64,000 bases of DNA, taken from Ruminococcus sp. Its GTDB lineage: Bacteria; Bacillota; Clostridia; Oscillospirales; Ruminococcaceae. The stretch is from assembly GCA_017542475.1 (NCBI GenBank), contig JAFXXD010000031.1:1-64000 (forward strand), written 5' to 3'. Below, piece by piece: positions 1-9,960 of this stretch (its first letter is position 1; the number at the start of each line of letters is the position of its first letter). Made by a program: the position numbers and the translations under genes. The notes beneath the pieces are model-generated. The model was not told where the DNA came from, did not search any database, and saw only the letters and a list, made by a program, of their open reading frames with translations.

Positions 1-67
1 CAGCGGTGGGATTCACAAGGTAAACTCTAAAGCTTTCATATCATTTGAATAATTCTCCATATAAGGC

Positions 68-93
68 AAACGGCACTCGATCGAGTGCCGTTT
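68..93. repeat. 26-bp perfect palindrome, possible terminator
   Basis: A perfect inverted repeat centred on GATC, with arms of the form AAACGGCACTCGA. As RNA it would fold into a GC-rich stem with a short loop. On the plus strand it is followed by TTTGTTCT, so it could be the intrinsic terminator of a plus-strand gene left of the window. It is also downstream of the scfB stop codon on the minus strand but has no U-run in that direction. A dyad protein site is the alternative. Confidence 0.4.
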
Positions 94-157
94 GTTCTAT
101 TCGGTTTGGTTTACTAACTTCCGCTAAGGGGATAAGGCTTCAGCCGTCCCTTTGTCA

Positions 158-1525
158 TTATTCCTGTTCTCCGAAGGCGCGTACTGCCTTCATCATTATC
201 GCGCATTCAAGGCGCTTTTTCTCAAGCTGGCACGATATCTTGTGCGCGGCTCTGATATCGCCCATATACTGGTAATTGTTCGCGTTGCAGCCGCCGCTGC
301 AGTAGAACTTCGCCCAGCACTTGCGGCAGTCGGGCTTGGAGTATACGTGAGCAGCCGCGAAGTCCGCCTTCATCTCCTGATCGAAGGTGCCCTCGTCGAT
401 ATTGCCCATCTTGTACTCGTCTATACCCACGAACTGGTGACACGGGAAGATGTCGCCGTCGGGAGTTATCGCCACGTAGTCGTTTCCGCAGCCGCAGCCG
501 CGAAGTCTCTTTATCGCGCACGGACCCTGATCGAGGTCAAGCATAAAGTGGAAGAAGTTGAACTTCTTGCCCTGCTTCTCGTTGTCGATAAGACGCTGAG
601 CCAGCACCTCGTATTCCTTGAACACCGCGGGGAGCTCCTTCTCCGTGAGCGCGTACTCGTCGGAATCGCCGACAACGGGCTCGACGGATATCTGGTCGAA
701 GCCTGCCTCATACAGCGCGAAAACGTCGTTCGAGAAGTCGAGGTTCTTCTTCGTGAATGTACCTCTCACATAGTATTCCTTGTCGCCTCTGCCCTCCACG
801 AGCTTCTTGTACTTCGGCATAATGATGTCGTAGCAGCCCTGTCCGTTCGGCAGCACACGGAAGTAGTCGTTGACTTCCTTGCGTCCGTCTATCGAGAGCA
901 CGACGTTCGACATCTCGCGGTTTATGAAGTCTATCTTCTCGTCGTCGAGCAGCAGACCGTTTGTTGTGATAGTGAAGCGGAACTTCTTGCCGTACTCAGC
1001 CTCGCGCGAGCGTGCGTACTCGACCACCTGCTTCACGACGTTCCAGTTCATCAGCGGCTCGCCGCCGAAGAAGTCGAGCTCGAGGTTGGGACGGTCGCCC
1101 GAATTTTCAAGCAGGAAGTCTATCGCGTGCTTGCCCGTCTCAAACGACATCAGCTTTCTGCCCTTGCCGAAGTCGCCCGTCGAGGCAAAGCAGTACTTGC
1201 ACCTCAGCTGGCAGTCGTGGGCTATATTCAGGCACATTGCCTTTATCGGAGACGCTACCGAGTACCTCGCGTACTTCTCGTAGTCGTCCTCGGAGAAGAG
1301 TATCTTGTCGTTGTAGAGCTCGACTATCTCCTGATAGCACGACTCGATGTCCTCGGGAGCATACGAGCGCGAGAGCTTCTGCACCACCTTCTCAGGACAT
1401 TCCGCCTGAAACGGCGGCTCGACGTTGTCGAGGAGGTCGTATGTCAGCTCATCGACGATGTGGACTCCGCCGCTGTTCACGTCAAGAACGATGTTGAATC
1501 CGTTCAGCTTGTACTTATGTATCAT
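158..1525 (-). CDS. scfB: SCIFF peptide maturase, radical SAM/SPASM enzyme
   Basis: This 455-residue enzyme is expected to install Cys-to-Thr/Ser-type thioether crosslinks in the SCIFF peptide encoded just upstream. The N-terminal part (about 1-90) resembles the peptide-binding domain of this family. The radical SAM cluster motif CxxxCxxC is at C105, C109 and C112 (CQLRCKYC). The C-terminal SPASM region carries many cysteines for auxiliary clusters, including CGCG, FPCHQF and CRKCWAKFYCSGGC. It lies on the same strand as scfA, 86 bases downstream, with a hairpin terminator between them. Length and domain order are typical for the family. What is seen: the motifs and the pairing with a six-cysteine peptide. 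Inferred: the exact crosslink. Confidence 0.95.
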   Translation of the reverse strand: MIHKYKLNGFNIVLDVNSGGVHIVDELTYDLLDNVEPPFQAECPEKVVQKLSRSYAPEDIESCYQEIVELYNDKILFSEDDYEKYARYSVASPIKAMCLNIAHDCQLRCKYCFASTGDFGKGRKLMSFETGKHAIDFLLENSGDRPNLELDFFGGEPLMNWNVVKQVVEYARSREAEYGKKFRFTITTNGLLLDDEKIDFINREMSNVVLSIDGRKEVNDYFRVLPNGQGCYDIIMPKYKKLVEGRGDKEYYVRGTFTKKNLDFSNDVFALYEAGFDQISVEPVVGDSDEYALTEKELPAVFKEYEVLAQRLIDNEKQGKKFNFFHFMLDLDQGPCAIKRLRGCGCGNDYVAITPDGDIFPCHQFVGIDEYKMGNIDEGTFDQEMKADFAAAHVYSKPDCRKCWAKFYCSGGCNANNYQYMGDIRAAHKISCQLEKKRLECAIMMKAVRAFGEQE

Positions 1526-1548
1526 AACTATTCCTCACATATCAAACA

Positions 1549-1586
1549 GCATTTTAAAAAATTTGAGGCAGTAAAAATACTGCCTC
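1549..1586 (-). terminator. hairpin between scfA and scfB
   Basis: Arms GAGGCAGTA at 1565-1573 and TACTGCCTC at 1578-1586 form a 9-bp stem with an AAAA loop. On the minus strand the stem is followed by AAATTTTTT. It sits after the scfA stop and before scfB, so it probably terminates most transcripts after the short peptide gene and lets a fraction through to the enzyme. Confidence 0.75.
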
Positions 1587-1611
1587 TCGTAATTTTCGGT
1601 TGTAGCCGCGC

Positions 1612-1749
1612 TTATCTCTCGCACTTCTGGTTTGCAACTGTGCAGGAAGTCTTGCAGGCAGACTGGCATGATGCCTGACACTTGCCGCAGCCGCCCTTCT
1701 TTGCGGACTCCTTGAGATTAGCCTTGTTGATAGTCTGGATGTGTTTCAT
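1612..1749 (-). CDS. scfA: SCIFF peptide (six cysteines in forty-five residues)
   Basis: Hand translation gives exactly 45 residues starting MKHIQTINKANLKESAKK and ending NQKCER. Cysteines are at 21, 24, 28, 32, 36 and 43, which is the defining pattern of the SCIFF ribosomally made peptide found across Clostridia. The start ATG at 1747-1749 has an AGGAGG ribosome site 6-8 bases upstream. The N-terminal half acts as leader and the Cys-rich half as the modified core in this family. The partner maturase scfB follows. No dedicated protease or transporter is seen next to it, as is usual for SCIFF. Its biological role is not established. Confidence 0.95.
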   Translation of the reverse strand: MKHIQTINKANLKESAKKGGCGKCQASCQSACKTSCTVANQKCER

Positions 1750-1806
1750 GTTCTTATCCTCCTAAAGCTGTGCGGTATTCGCCTCCGCACTATATATATT
1801 ACCGAT

Positions 1807-1835
1807 ATTATAGCACATCGCCGCGCGGATTTCAA
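1807..1835 (-). promoter_or_regulatory. sigma-A promoter of scfA
   Basis: On the minus strand, -35 TTGAAA (1830-1835) and -10 TATAAT (1807-1812) are separated by 17 bases. The transcript would start near 1800, leaving a leader of about 50 bases that contains a GTGCGG/CCGCAC hairpin just before the ribosome site. Confidence 0.8.
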
Positions 1836-1837
1836 TA

Positions 1838-1856
1838 GGATTTTGTCACAAAATCC
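1838..1856. promoter_or_regulatory. dyad immediately upstream of the scfA -35
   Basis: A perfect 9-base inverted repeat, GGATTTTGT-C-ACAAAATCC, ends two bases from the -35 hexamer of the scfA promoter. Position and symmetry suit binding of a dimeric regulator or an upstream element. No family is recognised from the sequence alone. Confidence 0.45.
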
Positions 1857-1993
1857 AATTTTGTTGATTTTTGACAAGACTGCTGTTGATACGATATCGA
1901 AACAGCACAAAAGCATTTGCGCTCATATACCCCTATATAAATAACTTATTAATATTATTGCTGTGTTAACCAATTAGGTCAAGCCATTAGCTT

Positions 1994-2195
1994 TGTAGGG
2001 GCGGCGTTCCGCTCGCCCGATAAATCGTTCGTACGTTTGCGGGACGCCGAGGGCGGCGTCCCCTAAATTCGGTAGCCGCAAGCCGTTTTGTAAGGTGCGG
2101 GACGTCGAGAACGCCGTCCCCTATATTTGATCACGGAAAAATGTACGTTGTTTCACAACGTTTTCGTGAATGGCGGGCGAGGGCGCCCGCCACTA
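1994..2195. repeat. family A hairpin repeats, four units
   Basis: Fills most of the gap between scfA and the ABC-F gene. Units begin near 1994 (TGTAGGGGCGGC, core GCGTTCCGC), 2040 (GGGACGCC gag GGCGTCCC type), 2097 and 2169. The joints carry the phrase TTTTGTAAGGTGCGG, which recurs near 14725 and 14780. Each unit can form a GC-rich stem. No coding potential was seen. Confidence 0.75.
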
Positions 2196-2199
2196 CGGC

Positions 2200-4125
<1,926 letters not shown>

Positions 4126-4155
4126 AATATCTTCCTTTTCAGTAAATATAAGCCT

Positions 4156-4184
4156 ATTTTAGCATATTTCTGTTTAAAAAGCAA
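4156..4184 (-). promoter_or_regulatory. promoter of the ABC-F gene
   Basis: -35 TTGCTT (4179-4184) and -10 TAAAAT (4156-4161), 17-base spacing, 31 bases upstream of the start codon. The short leader leaves no room for a leader-peptide attenuator such as those seen before antibiotic-inducible ABC-F genes. Confidence 0.6.
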
Positions 4185-4198
4185 GGGGCACGGTATTG

Positions 4199-4226
4199 TG
4201 GGACGCCGAGGGCGGCGTCCCCTACA
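4199..4226. repeat. family A hairpin unit
   Basis: GGGACGCC gag GGCGGCGTCCCC followed by CTACA, the same sequence as the unit at 2041. It abuts the -35 side of the ABC-F promoter. Confidence 0.7.
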
Positions 4227-4291
4227 TTGCTTTCGGTCGCGGAAATAAACTCCCGACGCTAATAAACTACAACGCGAAGCCGAAAGTTTCG

Positions 4292-4517
4292 CTCAAGCCT
4301 TTTCAAAGGCTTGCGGGTCGAGGGCAGGCTCAACGAGCCCGTCCCCTCTGTCGCTTCGCGACATCTCCCCACACTGTGGGGAGTCACCCCGCGGGTCAAG
4401 GGCAGCGCCCTTGTGGGTTCCAAGGGCAAAGCCTTTGGTCGCCTCCTATGGAGGCGAAATAGGCACATCAAAACAACAGCTACCCTTCGCAAACAATCCA
4501 GTGAATTGTTTGCGAAC
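4292..4517. repeat. family C hairpin chain
   Basis: A run of separate hairpins: CAAGCCTTTTCAAAGGCTTG, then AGGCTC/GAGCC, TCGC/GCGA, CCCCACAC/TGTGGGG, CAAGGGCAGCGCCCTTG, CCAAGGGCAAAGCCTTTGG, CGCCTCCTATGGAGGCG, and TTCGCAAACAATCC/GTGAATTGTTTGCGAA. The joints GGGTC and TTCCAAGG recur in the other family C copies at 27.4 and 47.7 kb. No open frame of interest. Confidence 0.65.
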
Positions 4518-4539
4518 GAAAAAAGCTACGATTCCGAAC

Positions 4540-4622
4540 GGGCGGCGAAACGCCGCCCCTACAGTGGGTTACGGCAATACGAACGGATATTGACGGGACG
4601 TCGAGGACGCCGTCCCCTACAA
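4540..4622. repeat. family A hairpin repeats, two units
   Basis: Units GGGCGGCGAAACGCCGCCC at 4540 and GGGACGTCGAGGACGCC at 4595, both ending CCCCTACA on the plus strand. They lie directly before a strong hairpin at 4621-4660. Confidence 0.7.
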
Positions 4623-4660
4623 CATAAAAAGCCCTCCGTGCCTATCGGAGAGCTTTTTAT
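4621..4660. terminator. orphan bidirectional terminator hairpin
   Basis: Stem AAAAAGCCCTCCG (4626-4638) with CGGAGAGCTTTTT (4646-4658), extendable with ACAT/ATGT. It sits between two divergently transcribed genes, so it serves neither. It may end transcription running out of the repeats or an unrecognised small RNA. Confidence 0.5.
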
Positions 4661-4887
4661 GTAGGGTAAATTATAGAATAGTGAGGTTGTTTTTTAATAA
4701 ATGCGTCCTGTGAACGCTGTGAGACGTCTGTCTACAACTATATTATACTCTCTCGCGTGCCTTCGTACAATCAATTATCCTATCAATTTCAGAAGATTTT
4801 TTTGCGGAATGTGCATTTTTCACCTTCCCGCTATTGATTTTTCTCCACGATTATGATACAATATTTCATATAGAATAAAATGATATA

Positions 4888-4918
4888 TTGTCAAAACATT
4901 ATTTTGACTATGTAAAAT
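4888..4918 (+). promoter_or_regulatory. possible promoter of the three-domain regulator
   Basis: TTGTCA (4888-4893), 17-19 bases, then TGTAAAAT (4911-4918), in an AT-rich stretch from 4680 onward. Weak match; 48 bases before the start codon. The rest of 4661-4960 is AT-rich with no gene seen. Confidence 0.35.
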
Positions 4919-4965
4919 ATACTTCTTTCCACACCTGAATGCTATAGTACATAAAGGAGGGCATT

Positions 4966-7185
4966 GTGAGCAAGCGTATTCTTATCGGCGTCATCATCAC
5001 CGAGTGTCATATCGACTTCCAGAAGGAGATACTCCGCGGTATCGTCTCGCAGGCTTTCAAGAGCAACTGCGACATCGCCGTACTCACTCCCCTGCACAAC
5101 TTCTTCATGGATACCCCCCACAAGCAGATAGAAAAGAAAATTTTCGACCTCATCCTCTCCGACCGCTTCGACGGCTTCCTCTACGGCAGGAATACCTTCT
5201 ATGGCGAGGAGATAAAAAACTACATCGACAACCTCCTCGTGCGCTCGGGAAAGCCCGTTATGCTTATGGACTTCGCCGACCACAGGAGCTTCGAGACTAC
5301 CTCCATCGACGACTGCGCCGCCTTCGAGCAGATAACCGACCACCTCATCGACGTGCACGGCTTCACCAAGATATACTGCCTGACAGGTCCGAAAAAGCTG
5401 TTCGTCTCGGAGGAGCGCCTCAAGGGCTTCAAGCTCTCGATGAAGAAGCACGGGCTCTACTACGACAGGAGCTACTGCTATTACGGCGATTTCTGGCGCG
5501 AAGCCGCCAAGGACCTCGCAAAGCGTATGATACGCAGTGAGATAGAGCGTCCCGAGGCTATCGTATGCGGCAACGACTATATGGCGATATCCCTCGCCGA
5601 GGAGTTCCTCAGCGCGGGTATCCGCGTGCCCGATGACATCGCCCTCACAGGCTATGACTCGTCCGAGGAGGGCTACAGCTTCAATCCGTCGATAACCAGC
5701 TTCAGCCGCCCCAATTTCCAGATGGGTGCAGAGGCTCAGCGCCGACTCTACCGCATAATCACGGGCAAGATATGCAACCGCGTCCACAACGAGAACGGCG
5801 AGCTCCGCACGGGGCAGAGCTGCGGCTGTCCCGAGGATATGCGCGTGGTGCAGCGCCTTCAGCGGCAGAACAAGATAAACGCGCGCTTTGAGTCTAATAT
5901 GCTGATGAGCGATATGCTCTTCGATATCACCAACGTCGATAACCCAGCCGATTTCGCGGACAGGCTCGACAACTACACCTATTTCATCTACAAGCTCCGC
6001 CATATATCGCTCTGCCTGACGAGAAAGTTCATCGACTCGCCCGCAGGCAGCTTCACCGACAAGCTCACCTTCTCCGCCGGCGACGACGTGAGAATGGTGC
6101 TCTCGAAGTCGGCGGTAAGGCGCGAGGAGGTGTCCGACGAGTATTTCAGCTCGTTCGACCTGCTCCCCGTCTTCAACAAGGAGCACGCCTTCCCGATAGC
6201 GTACTACATCTCGCCACTCCACTACAACAGCAACTTCTTCGGCTACTCCGCCATATCCTTCGGCAAGGAGCCGATAAGCTTCAGCACGCTCTACCTCCAG
6301 TGGATAAACTACGTCAACATCGCGCTTGAGCAGCTCCGCATAAAGGCGATGATGAACCGCACTATCTCCACCGCCAACCACGCCCTCCTCTACGATGAGG
6401 TGACGGGGCTGCTCAACAGGAACGGTATGGAGAAGGCTATGTCCGACCAGAAGAACGCGTGGGTGTCGGGCGGAGTCAGCGTCGATTTCATACGTATACA
6501 GCTCACGGGGCTGAACAAGACCTACTTCCAGAGCGGTGAGGACAAGTGTCAGCGCGTTTTCGCGGCTTTCGCGCAGAAGCTCCGCGAGTGCGTCAAGCCC
6601 GACGAGATCTGCGGTGCGTGGTCGAACAATATCCTCGGTATCGTGACGGCGCGTCCCGAGCGTGCGGGCGAGCTCTTCCGCGTGCTCTCCGAAAAGGTCA
6701 AGGATTCGCAGTTCAGCGACGGCGAGAACTGTAACGTGGACTTCTCGCTCGGTCAGTTCAGCCAGCAGATGACTCCCGACGCCAGCCTCGGCAACGCTAT
6801 GCACAAGGCGGCTATAAACCGCCTGTTCAACTACAACATCTCCGAGAGCAGTGCGAACCCGCAGTTCGAGAAGCTGTGTATGCTCCGCAACAGGATAATG
6901 AAGAATCCCGAAAATCCGTGGAATATCAGCGAGATAGCCGAGAGCCTCTACCTCAGCAAGAGCTACCTCCAGAAGATATACAAGTCCTACTTCAACAAGA
7001 GCATAATCGAGGAGATGATACAGTTCCGCATCGAGAAGGCAAAGGAGCTCCTCGACAATACCGATATGACCGTGACGGAGATATCCAAGAAGTGCGGCTA
7101 CTCGTCGTACAACTACTTCGTGCGGCAGTTCAAGATATCCGAGGGGCTTTCCCCGTCGGAGTATCGAACCAAGAACGGAAAGTAA
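4966..7185 (+). CDS. three-domain regulator: LacI-type sensor, GGDEF-like, AraC HTH
   Basis: A 739-residue protein with an unusual order. Residues about 3-275 resemble the periplasmic-binding-like sugar sensor of LacI/GalR regulators (for example GNDYMAISLAEEFLSAGI, VPDDIALTGYD) but no LacI DNA-binding domain precedes it. A CGC-containing joint follows, then a middle region, then from about 474 a GGDEF-like start (DEVTGLLNRNGME) that lacks a GGDEF catalytic motif, so cyclase activity is unlikely. Residues about 640-735 form an AraC-type double HTH (ISEIAESLYLSKSYLQKIYK and VTEISKKCGYSSYNYFVRQF). DNA binding is thus moved to the C-terminus. The start is GTG at 4966 with AAAGGAGG five bases upstream. 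It probably senses a sugar or nucleoside; target genes are unknown. Confidence 0.88.
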   Translation: MSKRILIGVIITECHIDFQKEILRGIVSQAFKSNCDIAVLTPLHNFFMDTPHKQIEKKIFDLILSDRFDGFLYGRNTFYGEEIKNYIDNLLVRSGKPVMLMDFADHRSFETTSIDDCAAFEQITDHLIDVHGFTKIYCLTGPKKLFVSEERLKGFKLSMKKHGLYYDRSYCYYGDFWREAAKDLAKRMIRSEIERPEAIVCGNDYMAISLAEEFLSAGIRVPDDIALTGYDSSEEGYSFNPSITSFSRPNFQMGAEAQRRLYRIITGKICNRVHNENGELRTGQSCGCPEDMRVVQRLQRQNKINARFESNMLMSDMLFDITNVDNPADFADRLDNYTYFIYKLRHISLCLTRKFIDSPAGSFTDKLTFSAGDDVRMVLSKSAVRREEVSDEYFSSFDLLPVFNKEHAFPIAYYISPLHYNSNFFGYSAISFGKEPISFSTLYLQWINYVNIALEQLRIKAMMNRTISTANHALLYDEVTGLLNRNGMEKAMSDQKNAWVSGGVSVDFIRIQLTGLNKTYFQSGEDKCQRVFAAFAQKLRECVKPDEICGAWSNNILGIVTARPERAGELFRVLSEKVKDSQFSDGENCNVDFSLGQFSQQMTPDASLGNAMHKAAINRLFNYNISESSANPQFEKLCMLRNRIMKNPENPWNISEIAESLYLSKSYLQKIYKSYFNKSIIEEMIQFRIEKAKELLDNTDMTVTEISKKCGYSSYNYFVRQFKISEGLSPSEYRTKNGK

Positions 7186-7202
7186 AATCGAAATAAAATT
7201 TA

Positions 7203-7256
7203 CAGGCGGATGATATCCGTCCCTACAATGGGACGTCGAGGACGCCGTCCCCTACA
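7203..7256. repeat. family A hairpin repeats, two units
   Basis: GGCGGATGATATCCGTCC and GGGACGTCGAGGACGCC, each followed by CTACA. The second copy matches the unit at 4595. They follow the regulator gene directly. Confidence 0.7.
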
Positions 7257-7259
7257 AAA

Positions 7260-7308
7260 AATTATCGCCGCAGGCGATACCGCAATTATTCGTTATTCAC
7301 TATTCATT
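7260..7308. repeat. family B half element
   Basis: One hairpin, ATCGCCGCAGGCGAT, followed by the boundary ATACC and then tandem heptamers of the ATTATTC/GTTATTC/ACTATTC type. It is the right half of the full elements listed at 11.9, 21.9, 26.2, 44.0 and 61.0 kb; the left half is missing and a family A unit abuts in its place. Confidence 0.65.
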
Positions 7309-7343
7309 AAAAAGCACGGGTGACAAGTCACCCGTGCTTTTTT
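7309..7343. terminator. bidirectional terminator between convergent genes
   Basis: AAAAAGCACGGGTGAC (7309-7324), AA loop, GTCACCCGTGCTTTTTT. A 16-bp stem with U-runs on both strands, between the regulator (plus) and the acetyltransferase (minus), whose stop codon it touches. Confidence 0.9.
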
Positions 7344-8076
7344 ACGCTTTCCTTATCATCAGACATTCGCCCGTTTTAACAAAGCCAAGCCTTTCGGCTG
7401 TGCGATTTGAGCCCTCGTTTGACAGCTGACACGACCATGTAGGTCGGCGGCGAGGGAGCACCTCCGCTATCGTCATCGAAGCCGCCGCAAATGCCAGTCC
7501 GCGGCGGCGGTAGCCCTCGGCTGTCTCGATGCCGATATCCGCCTCATCGCTGCTCACCGCGGACGTGAACGCCCACGCCGCCGGCTCACCGCCGTGCATT
7601 ATGCATATACCCGTGCCGCCCGAGCAGAACTGCTCGGAGCTGTCCCAGTACATCGCGGGTGTGACTCTGCCCACGAGCCTGCGAAAGAGGTCTGCGTCTA
7701 TTTTACACGCCGCAAAGCCCGCAGGAAGCTCTGTTTTTATGACGGTATCGTTGGGATAGCTGTAGATATTCCTCGGCACAAGAACAACTTCGCCCCACCG
7801 TGAGAACAGTCCGCAGATACGCTCGTCACCGCAAATCAGCTTTGCCCCGCCGATAACGAGGTCGTAGACCTCACGGAGAAAGACTTCGTCAGGACTCCCC
7901 CACAGATAGGAGAAGCCGCTCCTGTGGCGTATCAGCCCGCAGCTCCCGCTGTCGTCCGTAAAAACAGAGCCGCTCTGTATTCCTTCTACGACAGAAAGCG
8001 GGAATACCCTGCACAGGGCAATGCTCTCTGCACACGGGATATACGAACGGAAATCGCTCTCGGGTATCAGTTTCAT
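7342..8076 (-). CDS. GNAT-family acetyltransferase
   Basis: 244 residues. The C-terminal half has a GNAT fold signature: a strand with ADIGIETAEGYRRRGLA (the acetyl-CoA-binding R-x-x-G-x-A type loop) then a helix and a second strand ending GFVKTGE. The N-terminal half matches the two-part architecture of Firmicutes GNAT proteins of the PF12746 kind rather than single-domain ones. The substrate is not evident. The start ATG overlaps the glgB stop by four bases, so the two are translationally coupled; a role in glycogen metabolism is not implied by that alone. Confidence 0.75.
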   Translation of the reverse strand: MKLIPESDFRSYIPCAESIALCRVFPLSVVEGIQSGSVFTDDSGSCGLIRHRSGFSYLWGSPDEVFLREVYDLVIGGAKLICGDERICGLFSRWGEVVLVPRNIYSYPNDTVIKTELPAGFAACKIDADLFRRLVGRVTPAMYWDSSEQFCSGGTGICIMHGGEPAAWAFTSAVSSDEADIGIETAEGYRRRGLAFAAASMTIAEVLPRRRPTWSCQLSNEGSNRTAERLGFVKTGECLMIRKA

Positions 8077-9935
8077 TTCGTGTCCCTTCTGAGCAGAAAC
8101 AGCCTTCCGCTGTACGGCGGTATGTCCATATCGAGGTATGCGCCGTCCTGACTGTACTGCGTGCTGCCGTGCGGAGTCTCTCCGCTGTAGAGCTGGTCGT
8201 CCGAGTCGAGCAGGAGCTCCGCCTCGTACTCCTTGCCGATGTTGACCGAGTAATCGAACTGGTACCAGTCCGAGAAATTGAGCACCGCGAGGATATCGCC
8301 CTCAGCGCTCTTGCGGCGTATCGCATAAACACACCTGTCCGTGGACTCGCAGTCCTCCCACATAAAATTGGTGGGGTCGCAGTCGTAGTGGAGCGCGTTA
8401 TGGGTGAGGTATATGCGGTTGAGCGCCTTGATGTACTCGCGGAAGGAGTCGTGCATGGGGTATTTCAGCATATCCCAGTCCTGCTCGCGCTTGACGTCCC
8501 ACTCGCGGAGCTGTCCGAACTCGTTGCCCATAAAATTGAGCTTCTTGCCGGGGTGGGCTATCATATACATATACAGAGCTCTCGCCTGCGGGAATTTCTC
8601 GTCGTACTGACCGTTCATCTTTTGCAGTATCGTAGCCTTGCCGTGTACGACCTCGTCGTGCGAGAGCGGCAGTATATAGCGCTCGTTGTAGAAATACAGC
8701 ATTGAAAAAGTGAGCTTGTGGTAGTCGCGGGTGCGGTACATCGGCGCGCTCTGGAAATATTCCAGCGTGTCGTGCATCCAGCCGAGATCCCACTTGTAGT
8801 CGAAGCCGAGACCGCCGTCGAATACGGGAGCAGCTACCTTCGGGTGCGAGGACGAGTCCTCTGCCGCCAGTATCACCGACGGGTGACGGGCTTTGAGTCC
8901 GCTGTTCATATCTTTAAGGAACTGTATCGCGTACCTGTTCTCGCCGAGGTATTCGCGTCCGTTCCAGTATATCATATTGCGCACCGCGTCCATACGCAAG
9001 CCGTCGAAGTGGTAGACCGTCAGCCAGTAGTTCGCAGCCGACTGCAAAAACGAGCGCACCTCGCCCTTCGAGTGCATAAAGTTGCGGCTTCCCCACTCAT
9101 TGTAGGCGGCTTCGTCGTCGGGAAATTCGTAAAGCCGCGTACCGTCGTACTCCGTGAGTGCGTAGTGGTCCACCGCGAAGTGCACGGGAACGAAGTCCAT
9201 TATAACGCCTATGCCCTTTTTGTGGCAGGTATCGACAAGCTCCATAAGCTCCGTCGGAGTGCCGTAGCGCGAGGTCGGCGAGAAAAAGCCCGTTATCTGG
9301 TAGCCCCACGATTCGTCGGAGGGGTGCTCCGCGAGCGGCATCAGCTCGATGTGGGTGTAGCCGTACTCCACCGCGTAGTCCGATATCATTTCCGCTATCT
9401 CTGAGTAGCTGTACCAGTGCTCAGCCGCGCGTATCTCCTCGGCGGACATAGCGGACTCGTCCGCGGGCGGGTCGTCCTTTTCACGCGGGACAAAGCCCTC
9501 CTTCCGCCTCCACGAGCCGAGGTGCACCTCGTAGATATTCAGCGGCTTGTCGCGGCAGTCGCTCCGCTTCTCCAGCCATTCGCCGTCTCCGAAGCTGTAG
9601 CCCCCGATGCTCCGTATCACCGAGCACGTATTCGGGCGCACCTCCATACCGTAGCCGTAGGGGTCACAGTGGTCGATGAAGTTGCCTTTTTTGTCGTAAA
9701 TCCTGTACTTGTAGCGCATACCCTCCTTCGCCTCGGGACAGAGGAGCTCGTAGAAGCGTCCGTCCTCGACAGGCTCCATAGGCTCGTCGCTCCAGCCGTT
9801 GAAGTCGCCTACCAGCGCGACCTTGCCAGCATTCGGGGCATAGGTGCGGAAGAGCGTGCCCTTGTCGGTGATATGCGCACCGAGATATTCATATGCCTCA
9901 AAAGAGTCGCCTTTGTAAAATCCGTAGATGTCCAT
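8073..9935 (-). CDS. glgB: 1,4-alpha-glucan branching enzyme, GH13
   Basis: 620 residues. Forms alpha-1,6 branches in glycogen. An N-terminal carbohydrate-binding/Ig-like region (about 20-100, KVALVGDFNGW) precedes the GH13 barrel. Active-site residues are visible: nucleophile D316 in DGLRMDA, acid/base E359 in LAAEDSS, and transition-state D427 in LSHDEVVHG. The C-terminal beta domain holds VYAIRRKSAEGDILAVLNFS. Complete, standard length. The other glycogen genes are not in the window. Ribosome site GGGGAG before the ATG; the gene follows a peptide-binding lipoprotein gene by 25 bases, so the two probably share a transcript. Confidence 0.96.
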   Translation of the reverse strand: MDIYGFYKGDSFEAYEYLGAHITDKGTLFRTYAPNAGKVALVGDFNGWSDEPMEPVEDGRFYELLCPEAKEGMRYKYRIYDKKGNFIDHCDPYGYGMEVRPNTCSVIRSIGGYSFGDGEWLEKRSDCRDKPLNIYEVHLGSWRRKEGFVPREKDDPPADESAMSAEEIRAAEHWYSYSEIAEMISDYAVEYGYTHIELMPLAEHPSDESWGYQITGFFSPTSRYGTPTELMELVDTCHKKGIGVIMDFVPVHFAVDHYALTEYDGTRLYEFPDDEAAYNEWGSRNFMHSKGEVRSFLQSAANYWLTVYHFDGLRMDAVRNMIYWNGREYLGENRYAIQFLKDMNSGLKARHPSVILAAEDSSSHPKVAAPVFDGGLGFDYKWDLGWMHDTLEYFQSAPMYRTRDYHKLTFSMLYFYNERYILPLSHDEVVHGKATILQKMNGQYDEKFPQARALYMYMIAHPGKKLNFMGNEFGQLREWDVKREQDWDMLKYPMHDSFREYIKALNRIYLTHNALHYDCDPTNFMWEDCESTDRCVYAIRRKSAEGDILAVLNFSDWYQFDYSVNIGKEYEAELLLDSDDQLYSGETPHGSTQYSQDGAYLDMDIPPYSGRLFLLRRDTK

Positions 9936-9960
9936 AGTAAACTCCCCTCAGAGCGTCACA

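Noticed and set aside
152-1678. 508-codon plus-strand frame opposite scfB
   Set aside because: Exact antisense of a firmly identified gene; GC-rich genomes give long open antisense frames. The Val/Leu/Arg-rich product resembles nothing.
4942-6804. 620-codon minus-strand frame opposite the three-domain regulator
   Set aside because: Antisense shadow; the plus-strand frame has recognisable domains and a ribosome site.
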